This document shows positions 1-5,549 of a stretch of DNA of 5,549 nucleotides, one piece after another. A model generated the notes under the pieces. That model did not search any database and had not been told where the DNA came from. It saw nothing but the letters and a program-made list of their open reading frames with translations. Positions within the stretch are counted from its first letter, which is position 1. The number at the start of each line of letters is the position of its first letter. The stretch covers positions 1 through 5,549 of the forward strand of contig JABJQI010000021.1 of the NCBI GenBank assembly GCA_018663485.1, written 5' to 3'. Source of the stretch: Opitutia bacterium (GTDB lineage Bacteria > Verrucomicrobiota > Verrucomicrobiia > Opitutales > Coraliomargaritaceae). Made by a program: the position numbers and the translations under genes.

Positions 1-1436
1 CCAGAGAGGCGTGAGCCGCGTTCGCCAACCAGGGTTTCGTAGCCGTCTTCGAAGGCTTCGATAAAGTCGTGGGCATGTGCCATGCGGGCGGCTTCTTTGA
101 CCTCGTCAAGTGTGGCGTCTACTTTACTGAGGCGAATGTTGTTGGCGATGGTATCGCTAAACAGCAGGGACTCTTGTGAGACAAGTGCGATTTGTGAGCG
201 TAGGTCCGCCTTGCTGAGTTCGCGTATATCGATGCCATCCAGTGTGACGGAGCCTTCGATCACGTCGTAAAAGCGCGGCACGAGGTTGGCGAAAGTGGTT
301 TTGCCGGCACCGCTTGGCCCGACTAGGGCGATGGCTTGATTGGGCTCGATTTTGGCGTTGACGTTGTTGAGGGCGACTTCGTTATCGTAAGCGAACGTTA
401 CGGTGTTAAAACAGATCTCTCCAGTGACAGCGGTGAGCGGCTTTGGATTGTCTGCTTCCGGGACAGTATCGTCGGTATGTAATACATATTCGAGGCGATC
501 GAGTGATGCTTGCGCTTTGCGGATGGTGTTGGAAACACCGCCGAGTTTCTTGATCGGCTCGTAGCACATGTAGAGTGCGGTGAGAATGGCTGCGATGGTT
601 TCGGGCTCGATGTTTCTTTGGACCGCGACGTAGAGAGAGAAGGAGAGTGCAAATGCGGTGGTCAGCTCAATTAAGGGTGAGAGCATCTTGTCGTATTTGA
701 CTGTTTTGAGGGCCAGCTTAAATAGTTTGCGAACCGCAGCGGTGAAACGATCGATCTCCCGTGTTTCGAGGTTATAGGCGCGCACTTCACGCACTGCCGA
801 TAGATTTTCGTTGAGCACGTTGTTGAGCTCACCCGCTTGTTGTTGAGCTTGTCTGGATTTTTTGAGAATACGTGAGCCAATCGCTCGAATTGGTAATACG
901 CAGGCCGGAATGGTGGCGAGTGCGATCAACATGAACGCGACCTCGGATTCGCTGATTGTTAGGTAGATCAGGAATCCGAGTGCGCTCACTAAAGTGGCTG
1001 GCTCTTTGACTAAGCTGTTGACGACTTTAACCAGTGCAGTTTGCAGTTGTCCAGTGTCGCCCATCACGCGGCTCATCAAATCTCCGACATTGTTTTTGTG
1101 GAAGAAGGCGAGCGGTAGCTGTTGGATCTTTTCAAATACCATGATGCGCAGGCGCTCCAGCACGTGCATGCCGGCATACGCCATGTAGTAGGCGTTGAGG
1201 AATCCGCCGAGTGCGCGCAGTGTAAAGGCGAGTGGAATCGATAAGAGCAGGAGGATCAGTGCCATTCCTTGCGGCTTATCGTCGCTGGTGACCAGCGGCA
1301 CTAGAAACTTAATGATAAACGGCAGGCCGGCGCCGGACGCCGCGGCTGAAATGAGCCCGAAGCCGAGGCCCAGTGCAAACTGCTTGCGCACAGGTTTTAG
1401 ATAGGTGAAATAAGGGCCGAAGCGTTTTATAAACAT
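1..1436 (-). CDS. MsbA-like ABC exporter, ATP-binding/permease protein (3' end missing)
   Basis: This is a type I ABC exporter half-transporter with a fused membrane domain and ATPase. By family and context it probably flips lipid A-core or another lipid-linked glycan across the inner membrane. The frame is open from the ATG at 1434-1436 to the window edge, giving 478 full codons with no internal stop. Hydrophobic segments lie near residues 19-49, 57-87, 147-183, 254-273 and 279-295, as expected for a six-helix domain. The coupling-helix region FFHKNNVGDLMSRV is at 111-124. In the ATPase domain, Walker A is GPSGAGKTT (373-381) and the Q-loop glutamine is Q421. The final visible residues, LSG, begin the LSGGQ signature, so Walker B and the H-loop lie outside the window. 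The ATG is the only standard start after the toxin's stop; there is no Shine-Dalgarno motif. It lies 39 bp after the toxin gene without a visible terminator, so it may be co-transcribed with it. Lipid A as substrate is inferred; peptide or drug export cannot be excluded. Confidence 0.95.
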   Translation of the reverse strand, partial: MFIKRFGPYFTYLKPVRKQFALGLGFGLISAAASGAGLPFIIKFLVPLVTSDDKPQGMALILLLLSIPLAFTLRALGGFLNAYYMAYAGMHVLERLRIMVFEKIQQLPLAFFHKNNVGDLMSRVMGDTGQLQTALVKVVNSLVKEPATLVSALGFLIYLTISESEVAFMLIALATIPACVLPIRAIGSRILKKSRQAQQQAGELNNVLNENLSAVREVRAYNLETREIDRFTAAVRKLFKLALKTVKYDKMLSPLIELTTAFALSFSLYVAVQRNIEPETIAAILTALYMCYEPIKKLGGVSNTIRKAQASLDRLEYVLHTDDTVPEADNPKPLTAVTGEICFNTVTFAYDNEVALNNVNAKIEPNQAIALVGPSGAGKTTFANLVPRFYDVIEGSVTLDGIDIRELSKADLRSQIALVSQESLLFSDTIANNIRLSKVDATLDEVKEAARMAHAHDFIEAFEDGYETLVGERGSRLS

Positions 1437-1475
1437 GAGTTGGAGTGTGCTGAGTTTAAAGTAATTTATCTGAAG

Positions 1476-1865
1476 CTAGTTCACGATTTGCACCGAATAT
1501 TGATCGAAGATCGTGTCCACTGTGGCGATTTCCCAGCCTTTGACCAGCGCGGAAGCAATGAGCAGGCGGTCAAACGGGTCTCGGTGTAACTGAGGTAATT
1601 TACCCAGCATAAAAATCGCTTTGTTTTCGAGAGTGTGAAAGTTCAAGCCTGAGTCTCGAATCAGATTGGGTAGAAACTTTTGAGGTGTATCCGGTAGCTC
1701 CAATTTGCCGAGGTCGTATTTGATCTGAATTTCAAGCACGGAGATCTGGCTGAGATGCCAGCACACATCTTCCGCCGCGAACAGTTCTGCCAGTTTGGGC
1801 GTGAGTTTGCTCGGCGCGAACTGGCTCCAGAGGAACACATGGGTGTCGAGTAGCAGATGCCTCAT
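1476..1865 (-). CDS. vapC: PIN-domain toxin of a type II toxin-antitoxin pair (VapC-like)
   Basis: This 129-residue protein is a complete PIN-domain nuclease. Such toxins cut RNA in a metal-dependent way and are held inactive by the partner antitoxin. The expected acidic residues are visible: D7 in LLLDTHVFLW, E45 in SVLEIQIKYDLGKL, D96 and D99 in HRDPFDRLLIASAL, and D117 near the C-terminus in TVDTIF. This motif set resembles the Sll0205-like PIN subgroup usually paired with Phd-type antitoxins. Its ATG overlaps the antitoxin stop as ATGA, which implies translational coupling, and no separate ribosome binding site is seen. All catalytic acids are present, so nothing suggests decay. The RNA target (tRNA, rRNA or mRNA) cannot be read from the sequence. 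It ends with TAG, 39 bp before the ABC exporter. Confidence 0.92.
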   Translation of the reverse strand: MRHLLLDTHVFLWSQFAPSKLTPKLAELFAAEDVCWHLSQISVLEIQIKYDLGKLELPDTPQKFLPNLIRDSGLNFHTLENKAIFMLGKLPQLHRDPFDRLLIASALVKGWEIATVDTIFDQYSVQIVN

Positions 1866-2101
1866 TCGCCGTAGAAGTCGCCTTCGAAACTTTTGAGCGG
1901 GGCATCAAAATCGTCCGGGATCGTGGCTTGCCCGGCCATTAGGCCGATTTTCGGGCGAATGCCGCTATCGGGTTGCGGTGCTGGACCGATCACTGCGACG
2001 GGTTTATTTCGATCCGCGATAATGAATTTCTGCCCTTGAGCTGCTTTGTGAGCATAGCGTCCCAGATGTGCTTTGGCTTCGCTGAGTTTGATAGTAGTCA
2101 T
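1862..2101 (-). CDS. Phd/YefM-family antitoxin
   Basis: This 79-residue protein is the likely antitoxin for the overlapping PIN toxin. The N-terminal part (about 1-42) has the Phd/YefM pattern: LSEAKAHLGRYAHKAAQGQK, then an IIADRNKPVAVIGP strand segment. In this family it forms a dimer that binds DNA and represses its own promoter. The C-terminal tail (about 43-79) is polar and probably disordered until bound. Its IPDDFDAP...DFYGE ending is typical of antitoxins whose tail wraps around a PIN domain. The ATG at 2099-2101 follows an AT-rich promoter-like region and has no Shine-Dalgarno motif. The TGA stop shares four bases with the toxin start. This is the only gene in the window whose reading frame differs from the rest. 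Confidence 0.9.
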   Translation of the reverse strand: MTTIKLSEAKAHLGRYAHKAAQGQKFIIADRNKPVAVIGPAPQPDSGIRPKIGLMAGQATIPDDFDAPLKSFEGDFYGE

Positions 2102-2104
2102 ATA

Positions 2105-2135
2105 ATTAGACTAGTAGTAGACTAATGGTTGTCAA
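2105..2135 (-). promoter_or_regulatory. Candidate promoter of the antitoxin-toxin pair
   Basis: On the minus strand a perfect -35 consensus TTGACA lies at 2135-2130. The best -10 match is TCTAAT at 2110-2105 (five of six bases), but the spacer is 19 bp, longer than the ideal 17. Transcription from it would begin at or just inside the antitoxin ATG (2101-2099), so the transcript would be leaderless or the true -10 differs. The position between aminotransferase and antitoxin supports an independent promoter. No start-site data are available. Confidence 0.5.
2107..2124. repeat. Direct repeat TAGACTA x2, probable antitoxin operator
   Basis: The heptamer TAGACTA occurs at 2107-2113 and again at 2118-2124, start-to-start 11 bp, about one helical turn. 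Both copies lie between the candidate -35 element and the antitoxin start, and the first overlaps the candidate -10. This is where an autorepressing Phd-type antitoxin would be expected to bind. Phd-family operators are more often described as palindromes, so the direct orientation is a caution. The operator role is inferred from position. Confidence 0.45.
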
Positions 2136-2153
2136 ATACGCTCTTACAAATGG

Positions 2154-3314
2154 TTACGCGAAGAAATCGGTGATGACTTCGACCACGCGGGCAATCTGCT
2201 CGGGCGCTAGATCGGGGAAGATCGGCAAGGCCAGGCTCATCGCTGCAGCGCGCTCGGAGTTCGGGAAGTCGCCTTGTTTGTAGCCCAGTAGGCGGAAGCA
2301 TTCTTGCTCGTGCAGTGCCAGTGGGTAGTAAATCTCACAGCCGACGTTGTTGGCGCGCAGATGGTCGATCAATGCGTCGCGCTGATCCGAGTAGATGACG
2401 AACTGATTGTAAATGTGATAGTTGCCGTCTTTCTCAGTCGGCAGGATAATACCGTTTTGCAGGTCGCCACTGTCGAGTAGATCTACGTTGCGGCTGATGC
2501 CAGCTTTCTCGCTGAGTTGGTGATAGAGCGCGGCATTTTCGCGGCGCTGCTCGTGCCAACTGTTGAGGTGCTTGAGTTTGACGTCGAGCACGGCGGCTTG
2601 CAGGGCATCGAGGCGGAAGTTGCCGCCGATGCGGGAATGGAAGTATTTCGGCTCCATGCCGTGGTTGCGCAATTGGCGAATAATATCTGCGTACTCGGCG
2701 TCGTCACAGGCCACCATACCACCGTCGCCGAATCCACCGAGATTTTTGGTGGGGAAAAAGGACAGACAGCCCATGTGCCCGAAAGAGCAGGCGGGGTGAC
2801 CGTGTTGCTTGGCGCCGATCGCTTGTGCGGCGTCTTCGATCACCAGCAGGTCGTGCTCGCGCGCGAGTCGATTGATGGCGCGCATATCAGCCATTTGCCC
2901 AAACAAATGCACCGGCGCGATCGCGCGAGTTTTGTTGGTGATCACGGCTGCGATCTTGGCGACGTCAATGTTGAAAGTGCCGGGCTCGATGTCGACAAAC
3001 ACTGGGGTTGCGCCGAGGCGCACGATCGAGCCGACGGTGCCGAAGAACGTATACGGGGAGGTGATGACTTCATCGCCTTCGCCGATGCCCATCGCCATCA
3101 TGGCAACGATCAGTGCGTCGGTACCAGAGGAGACGCCAATGGCGTGCGCGGTATTGCAGTACTCAGCGCAGGCCGTTTCGAACTTTTCAACCGTCGGTCC
3201 AAGGATGAAATATTGGGACGCAATGACGTCGGCCACCGCCGCATCGAGCTCGGGCTTGAGTGCAAGGTATTGTGGCTTGAGGTCGAGAAGTGGGACTGCG
3301 ATTGGATCTGACAT
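2154..3314 (-). CDS. DegT/DnrJ/EryC1/StrS-family sugar aminotransferase
   Basis: This 386-residue PLP-dependent aminotransferase (fold type I, cytoplasmic) transfers an amino group, usually from glutamate, to a keto-sugar nucleotide. Family features appear in order: YFILGPTVEKFE near the N-terminus (35-46); SSGTDAL (62-68), which holds the PLP phosphate; EVITSPYTFF (82-91); PVHLFGQ (134-140); IEDAAQAIGA (159-168), whose D161 and Q164 contact PLP; and SFFPTKNLGGFGDGG (185-199), whose K190 is the expected Schiff-base lysine. NFRLDALQAA and EIYYPLALHEQ follow as usual. Length is normal and the gene looks intact. It resembles WbpE-type enzymes, but substrate is not readable: UDP-linked 3-keto sugars (WbpE- or GnnB-like) and dTDP sugars (FdtB/QdtB-like) are all possible. 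It starts 45 bp after the heptose kinase, consistent with one operon. The start ATG has a G-poor leader without a Shine-Dalgarno motif. Confidence 0.95.
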   Translation of the reverse strand: MSDPIAVPLLDLKPQYLALKPELDAAVADVIASQYFILGPTVEKFETACAEYCNTAHAIGVSSGTDALIVAMMAMGIGEGDEVITSPYTFFGTVGSIVRLGATPVFVDIEPGTFNIDVAKIAAVITNKTRAIAPVHLFGQMADMRAINRLAREHDLLVIEDAAQAIGAKQHGHPACSFGHMGCLSFFPTKNLGGFGDGGMVACDDAEYADIIRQLRNHGMEPKYFHSRIGGNFRLDALQAAVLDVKLKHLNSWHEQRRENAALYHQLSEKAGISRNVDLLDSGDLQNGIILPTEKDGNYHIYNQFVIYSDQRDALIDHLRANNVGCEIYYPLALHEQECFRLLGYKQGDFPNSERAAAMSLALPIFPDLAPEQIARVVEVITDFFA

Positions 3315-3359
3315 GAAATTGAAATGACTGATAGCGAATGCGTGAGGGCTAATGCATGA

Positions 3360-4331
3360 TTATGCGTTGAGCAATTCTTCGGCAGTGATCGGTGCGGTTC
3401 CGAGATGGCTTACGACGATTCCTGCAGCTTTATTGGCAAGTCGTGCGGCATCTTCGAGGGATTCTCCCGCAGCGAGGCCAGCCGTGAGCACTGATATGAC
3501 GGTATCGCCTGCGCCTGAAACATCAAACACTTCGCGCGCCTCAGTGGCAATACGGCCGATGATTTTGCCGTTCTCGCCAAGGAGCATGCCTTCGGCACCG
3601 AGGGTGATGACGAGCTTCTCGGGGTTGTATTTTTTGAAAATAATGGAGCTGACAGCTTCGTCGTCAAAGTCGGCATCCGGGCTGCTATCAAAGCCTGCCA
3701 TCTGCAGGGCTTCGGCGCGGTTGGGGGTCATGAGTGACATGCCATGCAGGTCCAGATGACGCTTGGGCTTAGGATCGACAATGAGTAGTGGTTGCCTAGG
3801 TAAGCCGGCAACATGTGTGCGTACTGCATTAAGCAGGGAATCATTGATCACGCCTTTGGCATAGTCCGAAAAGAGAATGGCGTCAGCGTCAGAGATGAGT
3901 TCGAGGAACTGTGGACTACTTAACAAGTGGTCGAGCCCGTAGGCGGCTGGCTTAGCTTCCCGATCGATGCGGCAAAGCTGTTGCCGCTGCACGACGACGC
4001 GGGTTTTCAGGATGGTAGTGGCTCCGTCTTTTTGGCCAATGGGAGAGAGTTGAATGCCGCGTTGGGTGAGCACATCGTTGAGCAGCACGCTTTCGGGGTC
4101 GTTGGTATAGGAGCCAATCAGGGTGGTTGGCACGCCGAGGCCAGCAAAGTTGTTGGCAACATTGGCGGCGCCGCCTGGTACGTAGGTGTCGCGTGCCACT
4201 GAGACAACGGGCACCGGCGCTTCAGGGGAGATCCGCGTGGCGTCGCCCATGATGTAGTGGTCGAGCATGATGTCTCCGATCACGACGATTCGCAGCTTGG
4301 CGAATTTGTTAAGTAAGTTGGCTATATCCAC
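3360..4331 (-). CDS. rfaE1: D-glycero-beta-D-manno-heptose-7-phosphate kinase (HldA/RfaE1 type)
   Basis: This PfkB/ribokinase-family kinase has 323 residues, the usual size of a stand-alone RfaE1. It phosphorylates D-glycero-D-manno-heptose 7-phosphate at C1 with ATP, a step toward ADP-heptose for the LPS core. Visible motifs: GDIMLDHYIMGDATRISPEA (19-38), characteristic of heptose kinases; VPGGAANVANN (51-61) for sugar binding; FSDYAKGVI (154-162); VDPKPKRH (185-192); TPNRAEA (202-208); VITLGAEGM (241-249); and DVSGAGDTV (270-278), whose D276 is the expected catalytic base. ANKAAGIVV...GTAPI near the end is also typical. The start is GTG (4331-4329): no ATG or other standard start occurs between it and the in-frame TAA of gmhA. 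The gap from gmhA is 30 bp. The adenylyltransferase half found in enterobacterial HldE is absent here and is supplied by the separate gene at 5522-4971. Confidence 0.95.
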   Translation of the reverse strand: MDIANLLNKFAKLRIVVIGDIMLDHYIMGDATRISPEAPVPVVSVARDTYVPGGAANVANNFAGLGVPTTLIGSYTNDPESVLLNDVLTQRGIQLSPIGQKDGATTILKTRVVVQRQQLCRIDREAKPAAYGLDHLLSSPQFLELISDADAILFSDYAKGVINDSLLNAVRTHVAGLPRQPLLIVDPKPKRHLDLHGMSLMTPNRAEALQMAGFDSSPDADFDDEAVSSIIFKKYNPEKLVITLGAEGMLLGENGKIIGRIATEAREVFDVSGAGDTVISVLTAGLAAGESLEDAARLANKAAGIVVSHLGTAPITAEELLNA

Positions 4332-4361
4332 GTGTTTATTGGGGTGAATGATGGGCGAGGT

Positions 4362-4928
4362 TTAGTGGGTCCAATCCTGGTTTTCAACCAGTTCGAGCCA
4401 TGCGTGCAGGATGAAAGTGTGCAGCTCTTGAATACGGGCAGTGTTGTCGCTCTCGACGACGATGCTGTGGTCGGCGATGGCTTTGATCTTACCGCCGTCT
4501 TTGCCCGCGAGTAAAATGGTGGTCACGCCGTTCAGTTTCGCGGCTCTGAAGGCGCGTGCGACGTTTTCAGAATTACCGCTGGTGGAGAAGCCGACCAGAA
4601 TGTCGTCCGCTTTACCGAGGGCTTCGATTTGCCGAGAGAAAATTTCGTCGAAGCCGTAGTCGTTGCCGATGCAGGTGAGTACCGATGTGTCGGTGTTGAG
4701 CGAGACGGCGGGGAGCGGGCGTCGATTGCCTCGGTAGCGCCCGACGAGCTCTTCACAGAGGTGCATCGAGTCGGTCGCGCTGCCACCATTGCCGCAGGCG
4801 AAGATGGTTTTGCCCTGACGCAAGCGCTCCACGATCATGTTGCCAGTCGCTTCGACGGTGGCGAGTTGCGCAGCGAACTTGTCGAGGCAGGTTTTGAGTG
4901 TGTCGTAGTCTGTTTGAACGAGGGACAT
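4362..4928 (-). CDS. gmhA: Sedoheptulose-7-phosphate isomerase (phosphoheptose isomerase)
   Basis: This 188-residue SIS-domain enzyme converts sedoheptulose 7-phosphate to D-glycero-D-manno-heptose 7-phosphate, the first committed step of ADP-heptose synthesis, in the cytoplasm. The signature CGNGGSATDSMHLCEELVGR runs from C45 to R64. Aligning by eye with E. coli GmhA, H56 and E60 match H61 and E65, and Q167 and H175 match Q172 and H180, the metal-binding and catalytic positions. FSTSGNSENV (114-123) is the second SIS phosphosugar-binding loop. Length is normal. The related SIS protein DiaA lacks this full set, so GmhA is favoured, and the kinase next door agrees. The leader before the ATG is almost G-free with no Shine-Dalgarno motif. 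It lies 42 bp after the adenylyltransferase gene. Confidence 0.96.
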   Translation of the reverse strand: MSLVQTDYDTLKTCLDKFAAQLATVEATGNMIVERLRQGKTIFACGNGGSATDSMHLCEELVGRYRGNRRPLPAVSLNTDTSVLTCIGNDYGFDEIFSRQIEALGKADDILVGFSTSGNSENVARAFRAAKLNGVTTILLAGKDGGKIKAIADHSIVVESDNTARIQELHTFILHAWLELVENQDWTH

Positions 4929-4970
4929 GTGGTAGAGAGTTACTGGTTGTTGGTTGGGCGTTGCTAGTAT

Positions 4971-5522
4971 TTATATACCGCCAGCTTTGATGATTTTGGC
5001 GATCATTTTCGTGGTACTGAAGCCTTCGAGGTACGGCAGGAATTGAATCTGCGTGCCCGCGTTGTCGAAAGCATGACGCTCCGGTTGATACAGGGTATCG
5101 ATCGTGTAGTCGCCGGCTTTGGTGTAGATGTCGGGCTGGAGTTGCTCGATTTCATCAACGAGGCGTGGACTGTTAAAGATGACGACACGATCGACGCAGG
5201 TGAGCGCGGCGAGACAGTAGGCACGTTCGATTTCAGATTGAATGGGGCGCGTTGGCCCTTTCAGCGAGCGGACACTTTCATCACTGTTGATTAGGACCCA
5301 GAGCTGGTCGCCGAGTTTGCGTGATGCTTGCAGGTAGGAAAGGTGTCCAACGTGCAGCAGATCGAAGCAACCATTGGTCATAACCATGGACTTGCCTGCC
5401 GTTCGCAGTGTTTTGCGCGTTTCGATGGCTTGCTCGAGTGTGAGCAGTTTGGAATTTGGTAAAAGCACTGCTTTTCTATTCGATGGTGTTGATGAAGGGA
5501 TATGTGAGTAGCTTTCGATCAT
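4971..5522 (-). CDS. rfaE2: D-glycero-beta-D-manno-heptose 1-phosphate adenylyltransferase (HldC/RfaE2 type)
   Basis: This nucleotidyltransferase joins ATP and heptose 1-phosphate to form ADP-heptose, the activated sugar for the LPS inner core. The catalytic core begins TNGCFDLLHVGHLSYL (49-64), holding the HxGH motif at H57-H60. NSDESVRSLKGPTRPI (79-94) is typical of heptose adenylyltransferases. YTKAGDY (133-139) corresponds to the usual KGGDY, with alanine for the first glycine. GFSTTKMI (167-174) is the C-terminal nucleotide-binding motif. The core, about 160 residues, matches a stand-alone enzyme. Residues 1-24 are a Ser/Pro-rich extension without family resemblance, so the start is uncertain: the frame stays open upstream to the window edge (nine more codons), and a GTG at codon 19 is another option. 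No Shine-Dalgarno motif helps decide. Its position ahead of gmhA and the kinase supports one heptose operon. Confidence 0.93.
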   Translation of the reverse strand: MIESYSHIPSSTPSNRKAVLLPNSKLLTLEQAIETRKTLRTAGKSMVMTNGCFDLLHVGHLSYLQASRKLGDQLWVLINSDESVRSLKGPTRPIQSEIERAYCLAALTCVDRVVIFNSPRLVDEIEQLQPDIYTKAGDYTIDTLYQPERHAFDNAGTQIQFLPYLEGFSTTKMIAKIIKAGGI

Positions 5523-5549
5523 CAGTGAGCAAAGATAAATCGGAAATTC

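Noticed and set aside
398..880. Two short minus-strand open frames within the left-edge region, at first suggesting small genes or a broken transporter.
   Set aside because: They are out of frame with the ABC exporter, whose own frame is uninterrupted from 1436 to the edge with Walker A and Q-loop in register.
1437..1475. Independent promoter for the ABC exporter in the gap after the toxin gene.
   Set aside because: The AT-rich stretch has only poor -10-like hexamers and no matching -35 element at a suitable distance.
2102..2153. Possible intrinsic terminator between the aminotransferase and the antitoxin.
   Set aside because: No GC-rich stem followed by a T-run is present; the region is better explained as promoter and operator.
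2517..3311. A 264-codon open frame on the plus strand, antisense to the aminotransferase.
   Set aside because: It lies wholly opposite a clear, conserved gene, and its protein shows no recognisable domain. Long antisense frames are common in GC-rich-third-position genes.
3354..3365. Small inverted repeat GCAT-GATT-ATGC at the end of the kinase gene, as a possible terminator.
   Set aside because: The four-base stem is too weak and AT-rich, and no T-run follows in the direction of transcription.
3352..4202. Plus-strand open frames of 135 and 91 codons opposite the heptose kinase.
   Set aside because: They are shadows of a conserved gene with no domain pattern and no supporting start signals.

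Overview
This window holds seven genes, all on the minus strand, so they read from the right-hand end of the window to the left. It looks like part of a lipopolysaccharide (LPS) inner-core and lipid export cluster from a Gram-negative bacterium, with a small toxin-antitoxin module inside it. Base composition is fairly balanced and slightly GC-rich by eye (not counted). The separate heptose kinase and heptose adenylyltransferase genes (fused as HldE in enterobacteria), the lack of Shine-Dalgarno motifs and the general feel of the proteins make me think of the Verrucomicrobiota (Opitutae-like). That placement is a weak inference from memory and was not tested.

Right part (5522 down to 3360): three genes for ADP-heptose synthesis. 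They are heptose-1-phosphate adenylyltransferase (rfaE2/hldC type, 5522-4971), sedoheptulose-7-phosphate isomerase (gmhA, 4928-4362) and heptose-7-phosphate kinase (rfaE1/hldA type, 4331-3360, GTG start). In pathway order GmhA acts first, then the kinase, then (after a phosphatase) the adenylyltransferase. The GmhB phosphatase and the HldD epimerase are not in the window.

Middle (3314-2154): a DegT/DnrJ/EryC1/StrS-family PLP-dependent sugar aminotransferase. It probably makes an amino sugar nucleotide for the same surface glycan or for lipid A.

Left-middle (2101-1476): a Phd/YefM-type antitoxin and a PIN-domain (VapC-like) toxin, overlapping by ATGA. They have their own promoter-like sequence and an 11-bp-spaced direct repeat in the 52-bp gap upstream. 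They sit between the aminotransferase and the transporter.

Left edge (1436-1): an MsbA-like ABC exporter (fused membrane and ATPase domains), cut by the window edge inside the ABC signature motif.

Gaps between genes are short (30-52 bp), and no intrinsic terminator was seen. No gene-free stretch exceeds 60 bases. Two patterns go beyond ordinary annotation. Most start codons are preceded by G-depleted leaders with no Shine-Dalgarno motif. Six of the seven genes lie in one reading frame, and four spacers are open multiples of three. I did not find a convincing wholly new system; the most promising leads are the regulation of the toxin-antitoxin insertion and these translation signals.
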